NCBI GenBank assembly: GCA_039925145.1
Contig: JBDSZL010000005.1
Span: 1-64,000 of the forward strand
Length of the DNA: 64,000 nt
Origin: JBDSZL01 sp039925145
Lineage (GTDB): Bacteria > Acidobacteriota > Vicinamibacteria > Vicinamibacterales > SCN-69-37
Direction: 5' to 3'
This document shows positions 61,257 through 64,000 of this stretch, piece after piece. Position numbers and translations under genes: made by a program. Under the pieces are notes generated by a model. It searched no databases and was not told the DNA's origin. It was given only the letters and a program-made list of their open reading frames with translations. Within the stretch, counting starts at the first letter, position 1. Each line of letters begins with the position of its first letter.

Positions 61257-62663
61257 GGAGCGCGCGAGCAGCCGCGCCGCGATGGCGTGCTGCAGCCGAT
61301 TCACGGCCAGCGCGTCCAGCTGACGCGCGGCACCGAGTGCCTGGTCCATTCGCTTCAGCGCGAGGTAGGCGTTGACGCGGATCTGGACGACGGCGAACGC
61401 GTCCGTTGAACTTTCGTCGGCAACCGAGTCGAGCGTCGCGAGCGCGTCTGCCGGCTGGCTGCGAACGAGCAGCGTTTGCGCAAGCCGCACCCGCGTGCGC
61501 ACGTCGGCGGGATCCAACGAGACGGCCGCCCTTAACAATTGCTCCGCCCGTTCGGGATCCGTTGCTCCGAGCAGCTCGGCGTAATCGCGGTAGGTCCCCG
61601 GGTTTGTCGAGCCGAGCTCGATGGCCCGTGCAAAAATCGGCAGCGCGGCACGGGGCTGATTGGACCGTGCCTCGAACGTGGCGCGCGCTTCGAGCAGCCT
61701 GAGGTCGTCCGGTTTCTGCCGGGCCAGCTCTTCGAACGCGGATCGCGCGCGGCTGCGATCTTCGCGGCCGGCGGCCAACAGGTCAGCCATCACGAGCCCC
61801 GCATCGAACGTCGACAGCGCGCGTTCGTTCAGAATCGCGACGCTCTCGGGCGGCGTGTACGCCGTGGTCCGCGCCATGAACCTGCCGTCGTACACGTAGT
61901 CGTGAAGCTCGCTGAGCACGGTCTTCAGCGGCTTCTGAAAGACCGACTCGAGAGCCGTCGCAGACTCCGCGCCCGTCCGCACCATGGAGAGAAACCGGCT
62001 GGCGTTGGCGCTGTAGTGGTCGTTCCTAAGCAGCATGTGCGTGAGCGCCCAGCTTTCAGCGTAGAACTCCCCAGAGGGCCCCTGGCTGCGGTACTCCGGC
62101 GAGCGCGTCGTCACCGCAAAGATCCGATCGAGGGGAAGAAGGCGCTGAAGTGCGAGCTCCTGCACGCGGTCCGCCGGCGCGGTGCCCACCGTCATGAGGC
62201 GGCCCGAGAACGTCAACGTGGCGAAGTACTCGGCCAGACCTTCGTTGAGCCAGAGCGGATACCTTCCACCCGGCCGCGCGAACACCAGGTGCGCGTACTC
62301 GTGCGTGGCGATGCGGTAGGTATCCGCACCGGCCAATGGCATGACGATGTAATCGCGGTCTACGCCCGGGCGAAAGTACGCGGCGGCCGTTTCGTTCACA
62401 CGGTACGGACGGAACTCGCGTTGATTGGCGAAGACAATCAGCCGGACGGGCCGACCCGATGGTGGGGCCACGTTCAGCACCTGTGACAAGGCGGCACGGA
62501 GCGATTCGAAGTAGGTCAGCGTCTCGCGTGCGCGGCGCGTGCCGACGGTCGTGTAGATTTCGAAGTGGGGGCTCGACGCGAACGACCACGCGTTCTCGAC
62601 AGTTGCCGGCAGGCCAACCGCCAGACAGACGACCACGATGAGAACGAGGAGTCCGTATTTCAA
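61248..62663 (-). CDS. Gluzincin-like membrane-associated protease with TPR tail
   Basis: A 471-residue protein: N-terminal membrane/signal segment (about 4-25), a domain like the peptidase MA family with the zinc motif HEYAH (121-125) and the downstream ligand Glu in NEGLAEYF, and TPR repeats over the last 180 residues. TTG 62663 is chosen because a strong GGAGG precedes it by 4-5 bases; the frame to 62768 would give an Arg/Ser-rich start without a site. Substrate unknown. Convergent end with the SDR gene. Confidence 0.8.
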   Translation of the reverse strand: MKYGLLVLIVVVCLAVGLPATVENAWSFASSPHFEIYTTVGTRRARETLTYFESLRAALSQVLNVAPPSGRPVRLIVFANQREFRPYRVNETAAAYFRPGVDRDYIVMPLAGADTYRIATHEYAHLVFARPGGRYPLWLNEGLAEYFATLTFSGRLMTVGTAPADRVQELALQRLLPLDRIFAVTTRSPEYRSQGPSGEFYAESWALTHMLLRNDHYSANASRFLSMVRTGAESATALESVFQKPLKTVLSELHDYVYDGRFMARTTAYTPPESVAILNERALSTFDAGLVMADLLAAGREDRSRARSAFEELARQKPDDLRLLEARATFEARSNQPRAALPIFARAIELGSTNPGTYRDYAELLGATDPERAEQLLRAAVSLDPADVRTRVRLAQTLLVRSQPADALATLDSVADESSTDAFAVVQIRVNAYLALKRMDQALGAARQLDALAVNRLQHAIAARLLARSSP

Positions 62664-62721
62664 ACTTCCTCCGGCGGCCTTTTCGGTTGGCCCTGCGATC
62701 CAAGCTGAGAGGGTAACAGGA

Positions 62722-63792
62722 ATGAAGAAGCGTACGCTTTGGCCGGCAGCGTGGCTTCTCGGAGCCATGCTCCTGGCGCCGCAGTCGACAGTGGAGCGGG
62801 CAACTGGCGAGCGGCTGCTCGATGTCCGCGCGAACTACTGCAACCTGACGGACCCGCAGGGACGCATCATCTACACGCCGATGATCGGCGGGCTCGACGC
62901 CGTCACGCGTCGGGCGTGGTACTCGCGGATGGCCGGCGCCGGAGCGACGCATGTCGTCTTCGGGCCGGCCGGTTCGTATGTCGACCCAGCCAATCCATGG
63001 CCGGCGTTCGACTTCTGGAACGACCTCCCGCGGTTCCGCGCGCTCGTGCTCGAGGCACTCGGGACGCGCTCGGCAGACGGCCGCGGCTTTCGTCCAGTGC
63101 TGTTCATCGGACCCGACGCCGCGCCACGCGCTCGCATCGACCGCGACTGGCCACGGCTCGCCGAGTCCATCCGCGATCTGCTGCCATTTGTGATCCTGGT
63201 TCCCGGCTGGGAACCCGTCACCGGCGGCTGGCGTAGCGCGGAACTCTCCTACGCCCTCACGCGCGGCCGTGCGATCTTCGGTCCCGAGTCGCACTGGTTC
63301 GCGCATTTCTCGCCAGGCCGGTTCAGCGGTCAGTCCGATCCGCCCGACGCGGACGATCCGTGGAAGGGCGACGCCCGCGAGTTCTGGCGAAGCGCGGGCG
63401 GAGAGCATGTCGAGGGCCTGCTATTTCAGACACCGCACGGCGCCGCCGTGCTCGGCCCGTGCGCGCGCTCTGTCGATGACGGCGCGGGACGCGGGCTGCG
63501 TTATCCGGCCGGCTGCTGGAAGGAGTCGTTCGAGTCGGCGCTCTCACGTGTCGGCGCGGGGCAGTGCGTCGACCCGTACGGCCAGCGGTCGCCCTGTGAC
63601 TGGCCGAAGCGGCGTGTGGTGCTGTTCGAGACGGTGGCCTACGAAGCCTTTCGCGGCAAGGCGACAGACGCAGACGCCCGGCGAATCGCGACCGAGGCCG
63701 ACTCGCTCTGCCGTGCGTACGCGGTGCGATGCGGATTCGGTAATGGTGTGCCGCAGGCGCCCGGCTCAGCGTTGGCCGGCGTCGAGCCATGA
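62722..63792 (+). CDS. Exported protein of unknown function
   Basis: A 356-residue protein with a signal peptide (MKKRTLWPAAWLLGAMLLAP). The segments YCNLTDPQGRIIYTPMIGG and FVILVPGWEPVTGGW, with several HWFAHFSPGR-like aromatic turns, hint at a TIM-barrel or glycosidase-like fold, which I cannot verify. Cysteines C61, C227-region, C283-region and others could form disulfides. ATG 62722 is used since upstream codons cross the protease start region. It is divergent from the protease gene and overlaps the convergent sulfatase by 27 bases. Confidence 0.65.
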   Translation: MKKRTLWPAAWLLGAMLLAPQSTVERATGERLLDVRANYCNLTDPQGRIIYTPMIGGLDAVTRRAWYSRMAGAGATHVVFGPAGSYVDPANPWPAFDFWNDLPRFRALVLEALGTRSADGRGFRPVLFIGPDAAPRARIDRDWPRLAESIRDLLPFVILVPGWEPVTGGWRSAELSYALTRGRAIFGPESHWFAHFSPGRFSGQSDPPDADDPWKGDAREFWRSAGGEHVEGLLFQTPHGAAVLGPCARSVDDGAGRGLRYPAGCWKESFESALSRVGAGQCVDPYGQRSPCDWPKRRVVLFETVAYEAFRGKATDADARRIATEADSLCRAYAVRCGFGNGVPQAPGSALAGVEP

Positions 63793-64000
63793 CTGCACGC
63801 GCGCCTCGTACAGCGCGGCGCGCACGGGCTCGCGACTGGCGAGATTCTGCCGCTCGCCAGTGTCGCTGCAGACGTCGTGCAGGTGCGACCGCCTCGCCTC
63901 CGTTTCGTAGAGGTACTTCCAGCATCCGTCCCTGAGTCCCATCCACCCGAGCGAGTAGTCGGCGAAGAACAGCGCCATCCGGCTGCCCGGCGCCACGAGC
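63766..64000 (-). CDS. C-terminal part of a sulfatase
   Basis: The frame enters from the right edge and ends at 63766. The visible 77 residues match the tail of type I sulfatases: GLRDGCWKYLYE, LHDVCSDTGERQNLA, in which RDG.WKYIY and LYDL..DP.E..NLA are the standard landmarks. The catalytic formylglycine site is outside the window. It ends 27 bases inside the 3' end of the opposite-strand gene. Confidence 0.8.
   Translation of the reverse strand, partial: LVAPGSRMALFFADYSLGWMGLRDGCWKYLYETEARRSHLHDVCSDTGERQNLASREPVRAALYEARVQSWLDAGQR

Overview
The window is GC-rich, tightly packed bacterial chromosome with many ATGA and GTGA stop/start overlaps and almost no mobile DNA. The gene content suggests an acidobacterium, probably of the Vicinamibacteria type: secreted sortilin-like BNR-repeat proteins, an archaeal-type prolyl-tRNA synthetase, a VKOR-DsbA fusion and a minor-pilin/PilY1 operon next to an ABC transporter. 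This placement is inference; there is no rRNA or other marker in the window. I found no tRNA, rRNA, CRISPR array, transposase or phage gene.

Layout. 0-11.4 kb (+) is an envelope and type IV pilus region: a VKOR-DsbA protein, an ABC ATPase/permease/TPR-protein trio coupled by ATGA overlaps to a prepilin peptidase, then fimT-pilV-pilW-pilX-pilY1 behind a good sigma-54 promoter. 11.4-15.7 kb holds aroB (-), nadB and proS (+). 15.7-18.6 kb (-) holds a HEAT-repeat protein and an OmpA-family porin with a clear promoter and terminator. 18.7-26.7 kb (+) is tatA-tatC-ctp, then a structured leader with its own promoter and intrinsic terminator, smc, and an M48 peptidase. 26.7-48.8 kb is one long minus-strand block. 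It contains the classic rimP-nusA-infB-DUF503-rbfA-nrnA-truB-rpsO-pnp operon, a cupredoxin-like protein downstream of it, and upstream of it rimO, a TAXI-type binding protein, asnS, a sugar isomerase, an AmgK/MurU-like pair, a CYTH protein, HtrA, an M24 peptidase and a small zinc-ribbon protein. 49-64 kb is mixed: dut, PAP2 phosphatase, outer-membrane protein, a divergent pair of BNR-repeat paralogues, zwf, an ECF sigma factor with an anti-sigma-like partner and a secreted protein, a DapA-like lyase overlapping an unusual SDR, a gluzincin-like protease, an unknown exported protein and the C-terminus of a sulfatase.

The most unusual material is non-coding. (1) The ctp-smc spacer has a promoter, a hairpin, an intrinsic terminator 18 bp before smc, and a duplicated 9-mer that could form an antiterminator. 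(2) Five intergenic arrays of a strictly 7-nt-phased repeat (consensus RSGGCTY) occur between 41.9 and 61.3 kb; three carry perfect G-quadruplex phasing. (3) There are three copies of an inverted repeat built on GAGACCGGGTCTC. (4) A 74-bp tandem duplication fills the nusA-infB spacer. (5) A textbook ECF-type promoter lies upstream of the ECF sigma gene, suggesting autoregulation.

All calls come from reading the sequence and translations; no database search was run.
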